Assembly: GCA_945905295.1 (NCBI GenBank)
Contig: CAMDPX010000035.1
Location: forward strand, 1 to 43,933
Direction: 5' to 3'
Source of the DNA: Planctomyces sp. SH-PL62
GTDB lineage: Bacteria > Planctomycetota > Planctomycetia > Planctomycetales > Planctomycetaceae
Length of the DNA: 43,933 nt
Shown here: one piece after another, positions 16,411 through 25,351 of the stretch
Layout: every line of letters begins with the position of its first letter
How positions within the stretch are numbered: the first letter of the stretch is position 1
Made by a program: the position numbers and the translations under genes
The notes under the pieces: model-generated
Databases searched by the model: none
What the model was told of the DNA's origin: nothing
The model's input: only the letters and a program-made list of their open reading frames with translations

Positions 16411-16481
16411 GGTGAGCAGGGCGGCGTAAGCCCCCTGGTTGGTGCCGGACAAACCGGGGGGCTTACGCCGCCCCGCTCGCC
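16411..16481. repeat. Palindromic repeat, family 1, copy A
   Basis: Left arm 16411-16440 and right arm 16452-16481 match in 27 of 30 positions as reverse complements, with an 11-bp loop. The arms start GG(C/T)GAGC and enclose the G-rich/C-rich core shared with the copies at 37906, 41445 and 43852. It lies between two plus-strand genes. This copy has TAAG where the others have TCAG. Confidence 0.9.
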
Positions 16482-16505
16482 TAAACAATGAGAAGGAATC
16501 TTTGA

Positions 16506-16913
16506 ATGCCACGCTGCCTTGAGTTGCTGAATACCACTCTGGCCAACAAAAAGATCGACGACGACGAAGTCGGCACGATCCGCGAGCAGATCTATCGAGA
16601 TGGCCATTTGGATCTGGAAGACGTCCGCCTGCTCATCGAACTCTACTGCGAGGCTCGCGAATATCCGGCCGCATTTGAGACCCTGTTCTTCGACGTCCTC
16701 AAGAAGGTCTTTCTGGCCGACGGGGAAGTGACCCCGGACGAGCAATACCATCTTCTCAAAATGCTCTACTCTGACCGCGTGATCCGGAACCGCGAATTGG
16801 AGTTCTTGCGGGAGCTGAAACGCGAAGCGAAGCACGTCTCTCCGGAGTTCGACTCGCTGTGTCAAAACGCTTTTGAATCCCACCCCACGAACTGGGACGT
16901 CGGCGGCAGATAG
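16506..16913 (+). CDS. TerB-like domain protein
   Basis: A 135-residue all-helical protein resembling the TerB/DjlA-type fold found in tellurite resistance and stress clusters. The N-terminus has D-D-D-E-V-G-T-I-R-E-Q-I-Y, and the core motif A-D-G-E-V-T-P-D-E-Q-Y near 75-85 is the acidic, metal-binding-like loop of the family. It starts behind AGAAGGAA. It is convergent with the FHA-GAF-SpoIIE phosphatase gene. No other ter genes are present, so a tellurite role should not be assumed. Confidence 0.75.
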   Translation: MPRCLELLNTTLANKKIDDDEVGTIREQIYRDGHLDLEDVRLLIELYCEAREYPAAFETLFFDVLKKVFLADGEVTPDEQYHLLKMLYSDRVIRNRELEFLRELKREAKHVSPEFDSLCQNAFESHPTNWDVGGR

Positions 16914-16991
16914 CGGCCCTCGCAAGTCGCCATCGAAACAGCTCGGTGATCTCGCTCCAAGCACGCGGCTCTTCGCCACTGACTCGGCGAA

Positions 16992-18698
16992 TCACGCCGG
17001 ATTGCGGCCGAACGTCATGATCGTGATGTCGTCGTTCTGCGGCCGGCCGTTGGCGTGGCGGCGCACGTCGGCGAGCAACGCCTTGCCGAGTTCATCGGCC
17101 TTCTTCGGGCCTTTGAGGATGAATTCTCGCAAACGTTCCATCGTGTAGAGGTCGTCGTTCGGAGCCATCGCTTCACTAACGCCGTCTGTGAACAAGACCG
17201 CGAGGTCACCTGGCTCGAGTTTGAAGTCGAGGACGTCAAACGGATAACCGTCCACGACACCGATTGGCACACCGATCGCCTCATCGGGAAACTCGAATAG
17301 CGAACCATCCGCGCGGCGGATGATCGGCGACATGTGGCCGGCGTTGGCCAGCGTCAACTCATGGGTCGTCAGGTCGATGATCGTCAACACATAGGTCACG
17401 AAGCGCCCTTCAACGGCGTTCGCGCACATGTGGTGATTGATGGCCTCGACGGCCGGCCCGACTTCTTGGACGAATTGCATTGTGCTTTGGCAGCAGCTCG
17501 ACATGCGCGACATGATCAGCGCGCCGGGGACGCCCTTCCCCGCGACGTCGCCGAATGACAGGAAAATCTTGTTTCCGGGCAACATGCCGGCGTCGTAGTA
17601 ATCGCCGCCGACCGCTTGGGCCGCGTCATACGAAGCGTAGAACTCGTAGCCCTCAACTTTGGGAAGTTCGCTCGGCAAAAGCGCGCGTTGCACATTGCGA
17701 GCGATTTCCATTTCGCCGTCTTGCTTCTTCTTCTCCATGAAGCTGACCAGCAGCCGAGCACTCTCGTACGACAGCGCAGCTTGCCCGGCGACGGCCATCA
17801 GCAGGTCGAGATCTTCTTCACTGAACTGGCTGATGGGGTTCTGCGTATCGACGTTAATCACGCCCATCGGCTCGCCTTCGTGGCTCAGCAGCGGCACGCA
17901 CATCATGGAGCGAATCGCCAAGCTGGAAATCGACTCGCTGGCGGAAAACGCCTCATCGTTCGCCGCGTCCGCCGACAGGATACCCGTCTTGTCGTTGAGC
18001 ACCTTGTTGAGAATCGTCTTGCTGAGTTTGACGGTCGCGTCCTCATCGGCCCGGCGATGCTTCATCGCGCGCGACACCAGCTTGCCGTCTTCCTCTTTGA
18101 GCAGAATACAACCACGATCCGCCTGCGGAAAAATATTGAACAGCGTGTCGAGGATCTTCGGACAGATTGCCTTCATATCGACAATCCCGGCCAGACTGCG
18201 GGCAATGTCGATGACGGCCTTGAGTTTGACCTCCGGGCGAATCTCCAACATGCCGAATTGCCCGCCCCCGCCCCCACCGACCCCGACGAGAGTCCCCGTG
18301 ATCGTCGCGGCATCTTCGGCTTCGTCCACGAAATCGATATCGTGCGCGGTCTCTTCCACCGCCTGCGGCCGCGGCATCAAACCTTTTTGCGGCGCGTTCA
18401 GCAGCGCCGAGCCTTCGCTCTGGAATCGCAGCAGAATCGGGCCGAGCTTGATGCGGTCATCGTGGACGAGCTGTGCTTTGCCTGCGATCTGCTTGCCGTT
18501 GACGAACGTGCCGTTGCCGCTCCCCAGGTCTTCGACAAAGTATTGGCCGTTCACTTTGGTGACTTGCGCGTGCCGCCGAGACACCGTGTTGGAATCCAAT
18601 TGAATTGTGCAGGCGGGATGCCGACCCAACACGGTCTCCCCCTCTCCAATGGGGTGCGTTACCGCCTTCCCTCCCTGCAACACGATCAACATGGCCAT
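16992..18698 (-). CDS. FHA-GAF-SpoIIE-type PP2C phosphatase
   Basis: A 568-residue signalling protein from an ATG at 18698. Residues 1-100 are an FHA domain (G25-R26, S40-R-R-H43, N62-G-T-F) that should bind phosphothreonine. Residues about 180-345 are a GAF domain (L-A-I-R-S-M-M-C-V-P-L, G-V-I-N-V-D-T). Residues about 365-565 are a SpoIIE/RsbU-type serine phosphatase with G-G-D-Y-Y-D and F-G-D-V-A-G-K-G-V-P-G-A, which hold metal-binding Asp residues, and a terminal N-D-D-I-T-I-M block. A Gly run near 170 links FHA and GAF. It would dephosphorylate an anti-sigma-factor antagonist or another Ser/Thr phosphoprotein in response to a GAF ligand. No anti-anti-sigma gene is adjacent. Alternative upstream starts (18734, 18794) lack good ribosome sites. 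Confidence 0.92.
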   Translation of the reverse strand: MAMLIVLQGGKAVTHPIGEGETVLGRHPACTIQLDSNTVSRRHAQVTKVNGQYFVEDLGSGNGTFVNGKQIAGKAQLVHDDRIKLGPILLRFQSEGSALLNAPQKGLMPRPQAVEETAHDIDFVDEAEDAATITGTLVGVGGGGGGQFGMLEIRPEVKLKAVIDIARSLAGIVDMKAICPKILDTLFNIFPQADRGCILLKEEDGKLVSRAMKHRRADEDATVKLSKTILNKVLNDKTGILSADAANDEAFSASESISSLAIRSMMCVPLLSHEGEPMGVINVDTQNPISQFSEEDLDLLMAVAGQAALSYESARLLVSFMEKKKQDGEMEIARNVQRALLPSELPKVEGYEFYASYDAAQAVGGDYYDAGMLPGNKIFLSFGDVAGKGVPGALIMSRMSSCCQSTMQFVQEVGPAVEAINHHMCANAVEGRFVTYVLTIIDLTTHELTLANAGHMSPIIRRADGSLFEFPDEAIGVPIGVVDGYPFDVLDFKLEPGDLAVLFTDGVSEAMAPNDDLYTMERLREFILKGPKKADELGKALLADVRRHANGRPQNDDITIMTFGRNPA

Positions 18699-18829
18699 GA
18701 CTGCGTTTCCCAGAACAACAATGAATGATGACATCGACCTTATTGCCACTGACCGGTCGGTGTGCGGAGGATCGTAGAAGCCGCCATGCGACACTGCAAC
18801 GAGTCACCCACAGAGATCGTCCGTCGCGG

Positions 18830-20119
18830 CTAAAGGCCGCCGACCCCAAAGATCGTTTCGACGTTGCCGCGCAAGTTTTGGCGGCCGAGTTCCAGAGCGT
18901 GCTCTTCCGCCCACCCGCGGCCGATCACGAAATCTTCGGCCAAAATCTTCGCCAGAATGCGCCGGTACATGCCGAATTTCGGCAGCGCGAATTCCAGCTT
19001 GTACATGTCACTGTAGTAACCGATCTGCTTGGTACGCGGGACCGCCTGCAAACGGGCACGGCAATCGGTTTCGATGTAGGCCGGGATGTTCGAGTACCAC
19101 CAATGCCCGTTCGTGACGACGTTCGGGAAGATCCACGAGTAGCTGACCAGCTCTTGGTTGCTGATCTGCGCCAGCACCGAGATTGGAAAAACGACCTGCG
19201 GGAAAGCGTTGAACAACGCCTTGTATTGAATCAACGAAACGCGCTGGTCGAACAAGTCCTGCCCCTGATAGACGCCGGCTTCGTAGACGCGGCGATTGAC
19301 GCCGATCATCAAGTCGAACGGCAGCTTGTGATCCGCACAGTGCTCGGCCAGCGTCCAGAAGACAAAACGGCTAAGCGTCCGCTGCTCATCGGTGGTCAAC
19401 TCTGTGCCGGCTGCGACGGCTCGCAGAATCGGATCGGCGGCAGATGCCTCGATGCGGATTGGTTCAAAGTCCGGCGGCAGTGAAATCGCGCACGCCTTCG
19501 CATTCTTGGAGACGAAGTGATCGAACAGCTTGCCGATCGACTCTTTCAGAGATGCCGCACCGCTTAGTTCGATGCCGGTCGCCTTCGCGAGCCGGGTCCG
19601 CGTCTCCGGTTTCGTCAGATGAAACACGAGGTCGTCAGTTCGCAGGCACGGGATATATCGCTGCGTATCGAAGCCAGTCAGCGGCTCATCGAAGTTGTTG
19701 GTCAGGAAAATCCGTTCGAGCTTGCTGGCCTGCAGCACCTGCTCTTCCCAATCGGGCCGAGCCATCTTCTTCGCAGCATTGTCGTACAGCGTTTCCCAAT
19801 TGGCGGGCGTGATGCGGTCATCCTCGAAGCCGAAGAAGACACGGCACATCTCCAGCAGCCAACTGTATTGAGCGGTGTTCTCGATATCGGCCAGCTTCGG
19901 CACGAGCCGGCTGACCTTCTCCTTCGGGTCGATGCCCGGCTGCTCGATTTGCTCGCGCGGCAGGCCGGCGGAGTGGGCCAGCTCGGTGTAGTAGTGGTAG
20001 CCCAGGAGATCGGCCAACGTGTGCGACGCCGGATCAAGCTGATTGATGTGCGTGTGCGGGTCGATCAATACGAGCTTTTCCAACTCGCCAAGCAGGCGTT
20101 GTCGCAACTGGGCTGACAT
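18830..20119 (-). CDS. Uronate isomerase-like protein (UxaC/glucuronate isomerase family)
   Basis: A 429-residue member of the amidohydrolase-fold uronate isomerase family, which interconverts hexuronates and ketohexuronates. The N-terminal D-P-H-T-H at 20-24 matches the D-x-H-x-H metal site. The later G-H-W-W-Y-S-N segment and the Y-S-D-x-Y-K-L-E-F...R-R-I-L-A-x-I-L-A-E block correspond to the G-W-W-F-N and T-D-S...R-R-I-L blocks of UxaC. It is about 40 residues shorter than enterobacterial UxaC and quite divergent, so the substrate may differ. No hexuronate operon genes are adjacent. Start at the ATG at 20119. Confidence 0.78.
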   Translation of the reverse strand: MSAQLRQRLLGELEKLVLIDPHTHINQLDPASHTLADLLGYHYYTELAHSAGLPREQIEQPGIDPKEKVSRLVPKLADIENTAQYSWLLEMCRVFFGFEDDRITPANWETLYDNAAKKMARPDWEEQVLQASKLERIFLTNNFDEPLTGFDTQRYIPCLRTDDLVFHLTKPETRTRLAKATGIELSGAASLKESIGKLFDHFVSKNAKACAISLPPDFEPIRIEASAADPILRAVAAGTELTTDEQRTLSRFVFWTLAEHCADHKLPFDLMIGVNRRVYEAGVYQGQDLFDQRVSLIQYKALFNAFPQVVFPISVLAQISNQELVSYSWIFPNVVTNGHWWYSNIPAYIETDCRARLQAVPRTKQIGYYSDMYKLEFALPKFGMYRRILAKILAEDFVIGRGWAEEHALELGRQNLRGNVETIFGVGGL

Positions 20120-20260
20120 CAGCAGCAGGCTCCTGTGACTTCAAAGTCGGAAGAATTCGAGCGTCTGAATATCGAGCATCTCGACGCGCACACGGAGAAT
20201 ATCGACCTCGGTTTGTCGGCGACAGGACGAGCACACAGCGGGCAGGCACTTTTGAATTTT

Positions 20261-20374
20261 CTAAAACAAGAGACTCTCCGGCAGACCATCGCGGTTGTCC
20301 GGGCCGGGCAGCAAGTCGAGAAAGAAAATCGCGTCGCTCGCATCAAACGATCGCAGTCCTTTGGGCACGATCTT
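20261..20374 (-). pseudogene. Remnant of a STAND-type extension of the kinase, frameshifted
   Basis: In a different frame from the kinase end, 37 codons read I-V-P-K-G-L-R-S-F-D, F-F-L-D-L-L-P-G-P, then G-L-P-E-S, followed by a TAG. In complete planctomycete STAND/WD40 kinases this block links the kinase to the AAA-like domain and continues S-(I/L)-R-F-W-K. Here the stop sits exactly where Trp is expected (TAG for TGG). The 130 bp further on to 20120 hold no recognisable domain. The gene has therefore lost its C-terminal half by a frameshift plus a deletion. Confidence 0.72.
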
Positions 20375-21317
20375 TAACGGCCGATCCGGAATTCGCGGCG
20401 AAGTGCCGCAAGTCTTCGGCCATGTCGCGGGCGGTCGTATAACGCTCCCGCCGGTGCTTGGCGAGCACTTTCAGACAGATCCGTTCCAACTCTTTCGGCA
20501 CACGATCGTTGACCTGCCTTGGCGGACGCGGATCGAACGTCTCGACGAATTCCAAAGGCTGTGAGGTCTGTTCTTGCGGCGACAACTTTTCGCGGGCAAG
20601 AAACGGACGAACGCCCACCAGCAATTCATAAAGTACGACGCCCAGACAGAAGACATCGGTCTGGACACTCACGCGGTGTCCGTCCGCCGCTTGTTCGCAA
20701 TTAATGAAAACTTGAAATCCCAGACTTTCCGGCGCAGCATCGCGACCGTAGCCCCAAGTGAACTCCAATCCGAAGTCGACGAGATACGGCTTGCCAGTCG
20801 CATCCACCAGAATGTTGGCGGGCTTGATGTCGCGATGATAAATCCCCTCGAGATGCGCGGCGTGCAGAGCTTCGGCCACCTCGGCGATCAGCCGTGACAC
20901 GGTCAGACAATCCGAGCCCGATCGCTGCACCCATTCGGACAGCGTGCCCCCTTCGATGTATTTCGTGACCAGGAACACGGGGAACTCAGCGGTCTGTCCA
21001 ATGTCGTGGATCGGCACGACTCCCGGATGTTCCAGCTTGGCCAGCTTCTGCGCCGCTTCGCGACACTCAGCCAACTGCGATGCGGAGAGCCGCTTGGGAA
21101 CCTTGATCGCCACACGGCGATTCAACTCCTCGTCCAGCGCCAGGTACACCGCACCAAATCCGCCTTGGCCCAATTGTCGCTCAACGCGATAGCGACCGAT
21201 CCACGTCACCATCTCTGACGCGGAGGGAGACGGCTCAGCGGAAGTTGCCAGGGACGGACTCCCAAAAGGAAATTCAATCCCTGTCGTCTCATGCTGTGGC
21301 TGTTCGGGAGCAGACAT
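20343..21317 (-). CDS. Serine/threonine protein kinase, shortened and partly degenerate
   Basis: 324 residues from the ATG at 21317, behind GAGGAAA. Catalytic motifs are present: glycine loop G-Q-G-G-F-G at 50-55, A-I-K72, H-R-D163-I-K-P-A-N and D181-F-G. The activation segment is unusual. Where the family has S-P-E-Q this protein has N-C-E-Q at 206-209, in a diverged stretch after D-F-G. The kinase domain ends near residue 315 with E-R-Y-T-T-A-R-D-M-A-E-D-L-R-H-F, typical of planctomycete kinases that continue into a STAND/WD40 half. Here that continuation is frameshifted and lost (see the remnant at 20261-20374). No membrane segment is visible. It may be an active truncated kinase, a pseudokinase or a gene in decay. 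Confidence 0.85.
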   Translation of the reverse strand: MSAPEQPQHETTGIEFPFGSPSLATSAEPSPSASEMVTWIGRYRVERQLGQGGFGAVYLALDEELNRRVAIKVPKRLSASQLAECREAAQKLAKLEHPGVVPIHDIGQTAEFPVFLVTKYIEGGTLSEWVQRSGSDCLTVSRLIAEVAEALHAAHLEGIYHRDIKPANILVDATGKPYLVDFGLEFTWGYGRDAAPESLGFQVFINCEQAADGHRVSVQTDVFCLGVVLYELLVGVRPFLAREKLSPQEQTSQPLEFVETFDPRPPRQVNDRVPKELERICLKVLAKHRRERYTTARDMAEDLRHFAANSGSAVKDRAQRTAIV

Positions 21318-21343
21318 CAATTTCCTCATCCGTCATTTGTGGC

Positions 21344-21386
21344 CGGTCACTCCGTGACCCGGCCGCCGAGTCGCGGAGCGACTCGG
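21344..21386. repeat. Paired hairpins upstream of the kinase gene
   Basis: GGTCAC-TCC-GTGACC (21344-21358) is followed by CCGAGTCG-CGGAG-CGACTCGG (21366-21386). They lie between the divergent kinase and thioredoxin genes, so a terminator role is unlikely. It may be a small palindromic repeat or a regulatory site. Confidence 0.55.
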
Positions 21387-21582
21387 TCACATTGCGGATT
21401 CGCCGCTTCAGGCACTGCTAAACATGGGGCAGGATTATCCGGTCATCACCATCGCGGTTCAATCAGCATCGCGTTGACACGTTTTCGGTGTTGCCCAATA
21501 ATCCCGCGACTTTTGAGGGCTGGCCGAACCGAAGTTCGCTGGCTGTCGGCCCTCGCATCACTCTTGCACGAGGTTTCTTGTC

Positions 21583-21909
21583 ATGGCCGGAAATATGTTG
21601 GAGTTCACGGAAGCGAATTTTACCTCGGACGTCTTGAAGAGCAGCCAGCCGGTGCTGGTCGATTTCTGGGCTCCGTGGTGCGGCCCGTGCAAGATGCTTG
21701 GCCCGACCATTGAAGAGATCTCCAATGATTACGCCGGCAAGATTCGTGTCGGCAAATTGAACACGGACGAGGCCGGCAGCATCGCATCGCAGTACGGCAT
21801 CTCAGGCATTCCGACAGTGATCCTGTTCAAGGGTGGCCAGCCGGTCGATCGTTCGGTTGGCTTGGTCAACAAGGCCAAGCTGGCGGAGATGATCGACAAG
21901 ACGCTGTAG
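21583..21909 (+). CDS. trxA: Thioredoxin
   Basis: A 108-residue cytoplasmic thioredoxin with W32-C-G-P-C36, the redox-active site. F-W-A-P-W-C-G-P-C-K and the cis-Pro segment G-I-P-T-V are intact. The length and fold layout match TrxA. It reduces disulfides of ribonucleotide reductase and other partners using thioredoxin reductase, which is not in the window. It starts at the ATG at 21583 and appears to be transcribed alone, ending in tandem hairpins. Confidence 0.96.
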   Translation: MAGNMLEFTEANFTSDVLKSSQPVLVDFWAPWCGPCKMLGPTIEEISNDYAGKIRVGKLNTDEAGSIASQYGISGIPTVILFKGGQPVDRSVGLVNKAKLAEMIDKTL

Positions 21910-21950
21910 CCGAACTCGTGAGAGTTCGGACCGAAGTTTGACGACTTCGG
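21910..21950. terminator. Tandem hairpins after trxA
   Basis: CCGAACTC-GTGA-GAGTTCGG (21910-21929) and CCGAAGT-TTGACG-ACTTCGG (21931-21950) lie immediately after the stop codon. There is no T-run, so this may be a repeat-type palindrome acting as a weak terminator or an RNA-stabilising 3' end rather than a classic intrinsic terminator. Confidence 0.55.
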
Positions 21951-22002
21951 CGACAGAACTTATTGATCCAAAACTTCCATTTCCTGGGAAAGGACTCCCG
22001 GA

Positions 22003-23892
22003 ATGAGCGAACAGACACAGGCCGACCGACCCCAATTCACGCCTCCATCACACGACGGCTCACTGGAGCCGTCGTCTCGTTTCGTGCCACTGGCCGATGG
22101 CCGAGTCGCTCGCTTCGATCCGTCGGAGAGCCCGGTTGAACCTGTGGACTCAGCGGCGACGCCGCACGAGTTCAGCAGCGAGCCGCCACAACGGCACGGT
22201 GAAGTGCTGAGCCAAGCCAGCCTGTTTGTCGATCAACTGCGCGTTCAGGTCTCCGAGTTGCAACGACGCGATCAGATTCTCGCAACGCAGTTTCAACAGC
22301 TCGATCAAGACCGACGCAGCCTGCGGCTGTGGAAGCAGGAGGCCGATCAAGATCTGCAATCCACCGCCGAGATTCTGCGGCAACGCGAGGCAACGCTCGC
22401 CGAACAGATCGCCTCGCAACAGGGGATGATCGAGCAGCTTCGTTCCGAACAAGCCGATCTCACCCAGCGCCGCGAGCAATTGGAATCCGACCGCACCCGC
22501 CTGCTCGCAGACGTCGGCACGAAGGTCGCCGCCGAACGCGAACGCTTGCAGCAAGCGATTGCCGCGACGGACGTGGATCGTCAATGCCGGCAAATGGAAT
22601 TTGATCGGCAACGGCAGTTTCTCGAACAGGCTTATCAGGCAAAGCTGCAGGAAGTCGAAGCCGCCAAGTCGCGCGTTCGGCAGGATGTCACCGAAGAAGT
22701 CCTCACCGCCGAACTGCGTGCCGAGCGGGCATCGCTGATCCGCGAGCGAGACGAGTTCGATCTCGCCCGTTCCGAATTCATCGCACTGCGTGACCGCGAA
22801 CGGGCGGAACTCGATCATGCTCGTGAAGTCCAAGTCGCGGCGGTCGCTCACGTGCGTGAGGAATTGCTGGCACAGCAACAGACGCAACTCGCCGCACTGG
22901 AAGTGGCAAAGCAAGCTCAGGAGGCGGAACTCCAAGAAGCACAAGACGCCTTCGCGCGTCAGCGTGAGCAGCAACTGACTGAATTGCGACACGAACGGGC
23001 GGTCCTCGAAAACCGGCTGCGGTTTCAGCAGGAACATCTGGCGAAAGCTCGGCAGGAAATCGAATCGGCTCAGAATGAATTCCGACGCGAGGCCCAACGT
23101 GCGCGCGGCCAACTCGAAGAGGGCGAAGCGATCATCCGGTTGCGGCAATCGCAACTCGATCGCGTGCGGTCGTTGCTGGAGGAACGCGAACGCTCCGTCA
23201 ATCGCGAACGGGAGATGCTCTTCAAATCGCAGCGGGCCTTCGAGCAATTCACCGAACATGACCGCGAGCGGATCGCTCTCGAACGCGAAGAGTGGGACCG
23301 CGAACGTGGCGGGCAACTGGCTGATCTGCGCCGCCAACAAGACATGCTCGCGCTGCACGCTCAAAACTTGGAAGGCCGCCGCGAACGGCTCGACAGCTTG
23401 CGTGCCGAACTGGAAGAGACGCACCGCACGACACTCGAACGGCGCATGGCCATTGAAGAAGCGTGGGCGCAGATGACTCAAGCCTGCGGAGCGGAGGTTG
23501 CTCAGCAACGGCTCGACCAAGCCCAACAACAACTCTCCGGCCACTACCGCGGACTGCGCGACGCGTTGATCGACCAGCGCCGCGAACTCGACGAGATGCG
23601 ACAAGTCTTTCAAACCCAGCGAGACGAACTCCGGGCCGAACAGCAAACGCTCTCGGACTGGGCCGCGACTCAAGAACGGACGCTCCGGGCCCGCGAAGGC
23701 GACTTGCAAACTCAGGCCGAACAACTCAACGTCCGCGAGTCGGCATGGCGTTCGGCGAGTCAGCGCTGGATCAACGAGAAGATCGAAGCTGAAGCCGTCA
23801 TCCGCGATCTGCTCCAACAACTCACGTCACTGACCGAGCCGACATCACCGGTCTCGATGTGGCCGCGACCTCCAATGCCGGTTTACGAGTAG
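22003..23892 (+). CDS. Long coiled-coil protein, function unknown
   Basis: A 629-residue protein. Residues about 60-600 are almost entirely Glu/Gln/Arg/Leu-rich heptad-like sequence (repeated R-E-R, E-R-E-x-W, L-R-A-E-Q), predicting a very long coiled coil of roughly 80 nm if continuous. The first 60 residues and the last 20 (Pro-rich, ending P-V-Y-E) are non-helical. No signal peptide or membrane segment is seen, so it is probably a cytoplasmic structural or scaffold protein. The stop codon TAG lies inside the left arm of a palindrome at 23889. Confidence 0.78.
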   Translation: MSEQTQADRPQFTPPSHDGSLEPSSRFVPLADGRVARFDPSESPVEPVDSAATPHEFSSEPPQRHGEVLSQASLFVDQLRVQVSELQRRDQILATQFQQLDQDRRSLRLWKQEADQDLQSTAEILRQREATLAEQIASQQGMIEQLRSEQADLTQRREQLESDRTRLLADVGTKVAAERERLQQAIAATDVDRQCRQMEFDRQRQFLEQAYQAKLQEVEAAKSRVRQDVTEEVLTAELRAERASLIRERDEFDLARSEFIALRDRERAELDHAREVQVAAVAHVREELLAQQQTQLAALEVAKQAQEAELQEAQDAFARQREQQLTELRHERAVLENRLRFQQEHLAKARQEIESAQNEFRREAQRARGQLEEGEAIIRLRQSQLDRVRSLLEERERSVNREREMLFKSQRAFEQFTEHDRERIALEREEWDRERGGQLADLRRQQDMLALHAQNLEGRRERLDSLRAELEETHRTTLERRMAIEEAWAQMTQACGAEVAQQRLDQAQQQLSGHYRGLRDALIDQRRELDEMRQVFQTQRDELRAEQQTLSDWAATQERTLRAREGDLQTQAEQLNVRESAWRSASQRWINEKIEAEAVIRDLLQQLTSLTEPTSPVSMWPRPPMPVYE

Positions 23893-23968
23893 GTCAGGCT
23901 TTCCAGCCTGACCCAAATTGTCACACGACATGGAGATCGTCTAAGTCAGCCTGGAAAGGCTGACCTAC
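23889..23968. repeat. Palindrome overlapping the coiled-coil gene stop codon
   Basis: Left arm 23889-23912 and right arm 23945-23968 (24 bp each) are reverse complements except for two bases, with a 32-bp loop. Each arm also folds on itself (CAGGCT-TTCC-AGCCTG in the left). The TAG stop at 23890-23892 is part of the left arm. It may serve as terminator between the coiled-coil and APC genes. Confidence 0.85.
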
Positions 23969-23983
23969 GGAAAGACTGCTGCC

Positions 23984-25351
23984 GTGAAACGCACATTGTC
24001 GTTGTCGGCGATTGTCAGCATCATTTTTTTTAACGTTTGCGGCGGTGCGTACGCCGTCGAAGACATCTTGGCGGCCGGACCAGGGTTCGCCGTGCTACTG
24101 ATGCTGGTGGCCCCATTAGTCTGGAGCGTTCCAATCGCATTGATCTGTGCGGAATTGGGAACGGCGATCCCCGAAGAGGGGGGGTATTACGCTTGGTCGA
24201 AGCGGGCCTTGGGGCCGTTCGGCGGGTTCTGCCAAGGGTGGTGGGCGTGGCTGTACACGTTTCTCGACATCGGCCTCTATCCCACGATGTTCTGCGGTTA
24301 TCTCGCGTACTTCGCGCCGGAGTTCGATGCGGAGAGCGGAAACTATTGGCTCCGCAAAGGGGTGATGATCGGCCTGATCTGGGGGTTCGCTCTGCTGAAT
24401 CTGTTTGGCTCGCGCACGATCGGTCGCTTTGCGAAATTGAGCTTCGTTTTGGTGATGTCTCCGTTCGTCATTCTGGCGCTCGTCGGGATGTACCGAGGAC
24501 TAACGCACGGCTTCGCCTTCAGCCCGGTGACGCCGATGTTCTCCTCCGGCAACGCGCTCGCCCCGGCGCTGGCGGCGGCCATTCCAATCGTGCTGTGGAA
24601 CTACATGGGCTGGGATTCGATCTCGACCATCGCGGGTGAGATGGACAACCCGCGCCGCGATTATCCGCGGGCTTTGTTGATCAGCGTCCTGTTGATCGCC
24701 GGAGTCTATGCCGTGCCATCGGTGGTCGCATTGGCTCTGCTGGGAACGGAAACATTTCCGTGGAAGGAAGGAGCTTGGAGCAACGCCGCCGAACAAATCG
24801 TCGGTCCGTGGCTCGGCCAATTCATGAGCGCGATGGGAATGGTCTCAGCCTTGGGACTCTACGCCGCGCTGGTGTTGGTCTATAGCCGCGTGCCGTTCGT
24901 GATGGGACAGGACGGTTACTTGCCAAAGATCCTGATGAAGACAAACCGTTGGGACGCCCCGTGGGTGTCGCTCATCGTTTCGGCGTCGCTCTACTCGGTC
25001 GTCATCCTCGTGTTTCGCAACTTGAGCGAGATCGCTTCGGCAGCGGTCACGGTGTACGGAGCGATGATGTCGCTGGAACTGCTCTCCTTCCTTGTGCTGC
25101 GCTGGCGCGAACCGACTCTGCCGCGGCCGTTCCGAGTCCCCGGCGGCTGGGGCGTCGCGATCCTGCTGTGCCTCTTGCCGCTTCTCTGCGTCGGCGCGGC
25201 TGCGCACTACCAAATCCAAGACGAAGAGTCCGGCGGCTGGCAAAAGGTGATCGGTCTGGCGCTGGCCATCATGGCCAGTGGTCCGCTGCTCTATCCGCTC
25301 GCGGCAAGGTGGAAACGTGGAAGCGAGACAATATCAGCCGGAACGCGATAG
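23984..25351 (+). CDS. APC-family amino acid/polyamine permease
   Basis: A 455-residue inner-membrane transporter with about 12 hydrophobic segments. It shows the APC pattern: G-G-A-Y-A-V near the start, the E-L-G-T-A-I-P-E-E-G-G-Y-Y-A-W-S block near 57-72, and S-I-T-E-like S-T-I-A-G-E-M-D-N-P-R-R-D-Y near 215-228. Substrate is likely an amino acid or polyamine, but the sequence does not decide. It starts at a GTG at 23984. The last residues (about S-A-G-T-R) are coded by the left arm of the palindrome at 25334. Confidence 0.9.
   Translation: MKRTLSLSAIVSIIFFNVCGGAYAVEDILAAGPGFAVLLMLVAPLVWSVPIALICAELGTAIPEEGGYYAWSKRALGPFGGFCQGWWAWLYTFLDIGLYPTMFCGYLAYFAPEFDAESGNYWLRKGVMIGLIWGFALLNLFGSRTIGRFAKLSFVLVMSPFVILALVGMYRGLTHGFAFSPVTPMFSSGNALAPALAAAIPIVLWNYMGWDSISTIAGEMDNPRRDYPRALLISVLLIAGVYAVPSVVALALLGTETFPWKEGAWSNAAEQIVGPWLGQFMSAMGMVSALGLYAALVLVYSRVPFVMGQDGYLPKILMKTNRWDAPWVSLIVSASLYSVVILVFRNLSEIASAAVTVYGAMMSLELLSFLVLRWREPTLPRPFRVPGGWGVAILLCLLPLLCVGAAAHYQIQDEESGGWQKVIGLALAIMASGPLLYPLAARWKRGSETISAGTR

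Noticed and set aside
16506-16913. Tellurite resistance operon
   Set aside because: Only a TerB-like protein is present; terC, terD and terE are missing.
17616-18728. A 370-codon plus-strand open frame opposite the FHA-GAF-SpoIIE gene
   Set aside because: No motif or ribosome site; the opposite strand shows three intact domains.
22150-23820. A 556-codon open frame on the minus strand, opposite the coiled-coil gene
   Set aside because: It mirrors the Glu/Gln/Arg heptads of the plus-strand gene as Leu/Phe-rich sequence, has no ribosome site or known domain, and is explained by GC-rich codon bias.
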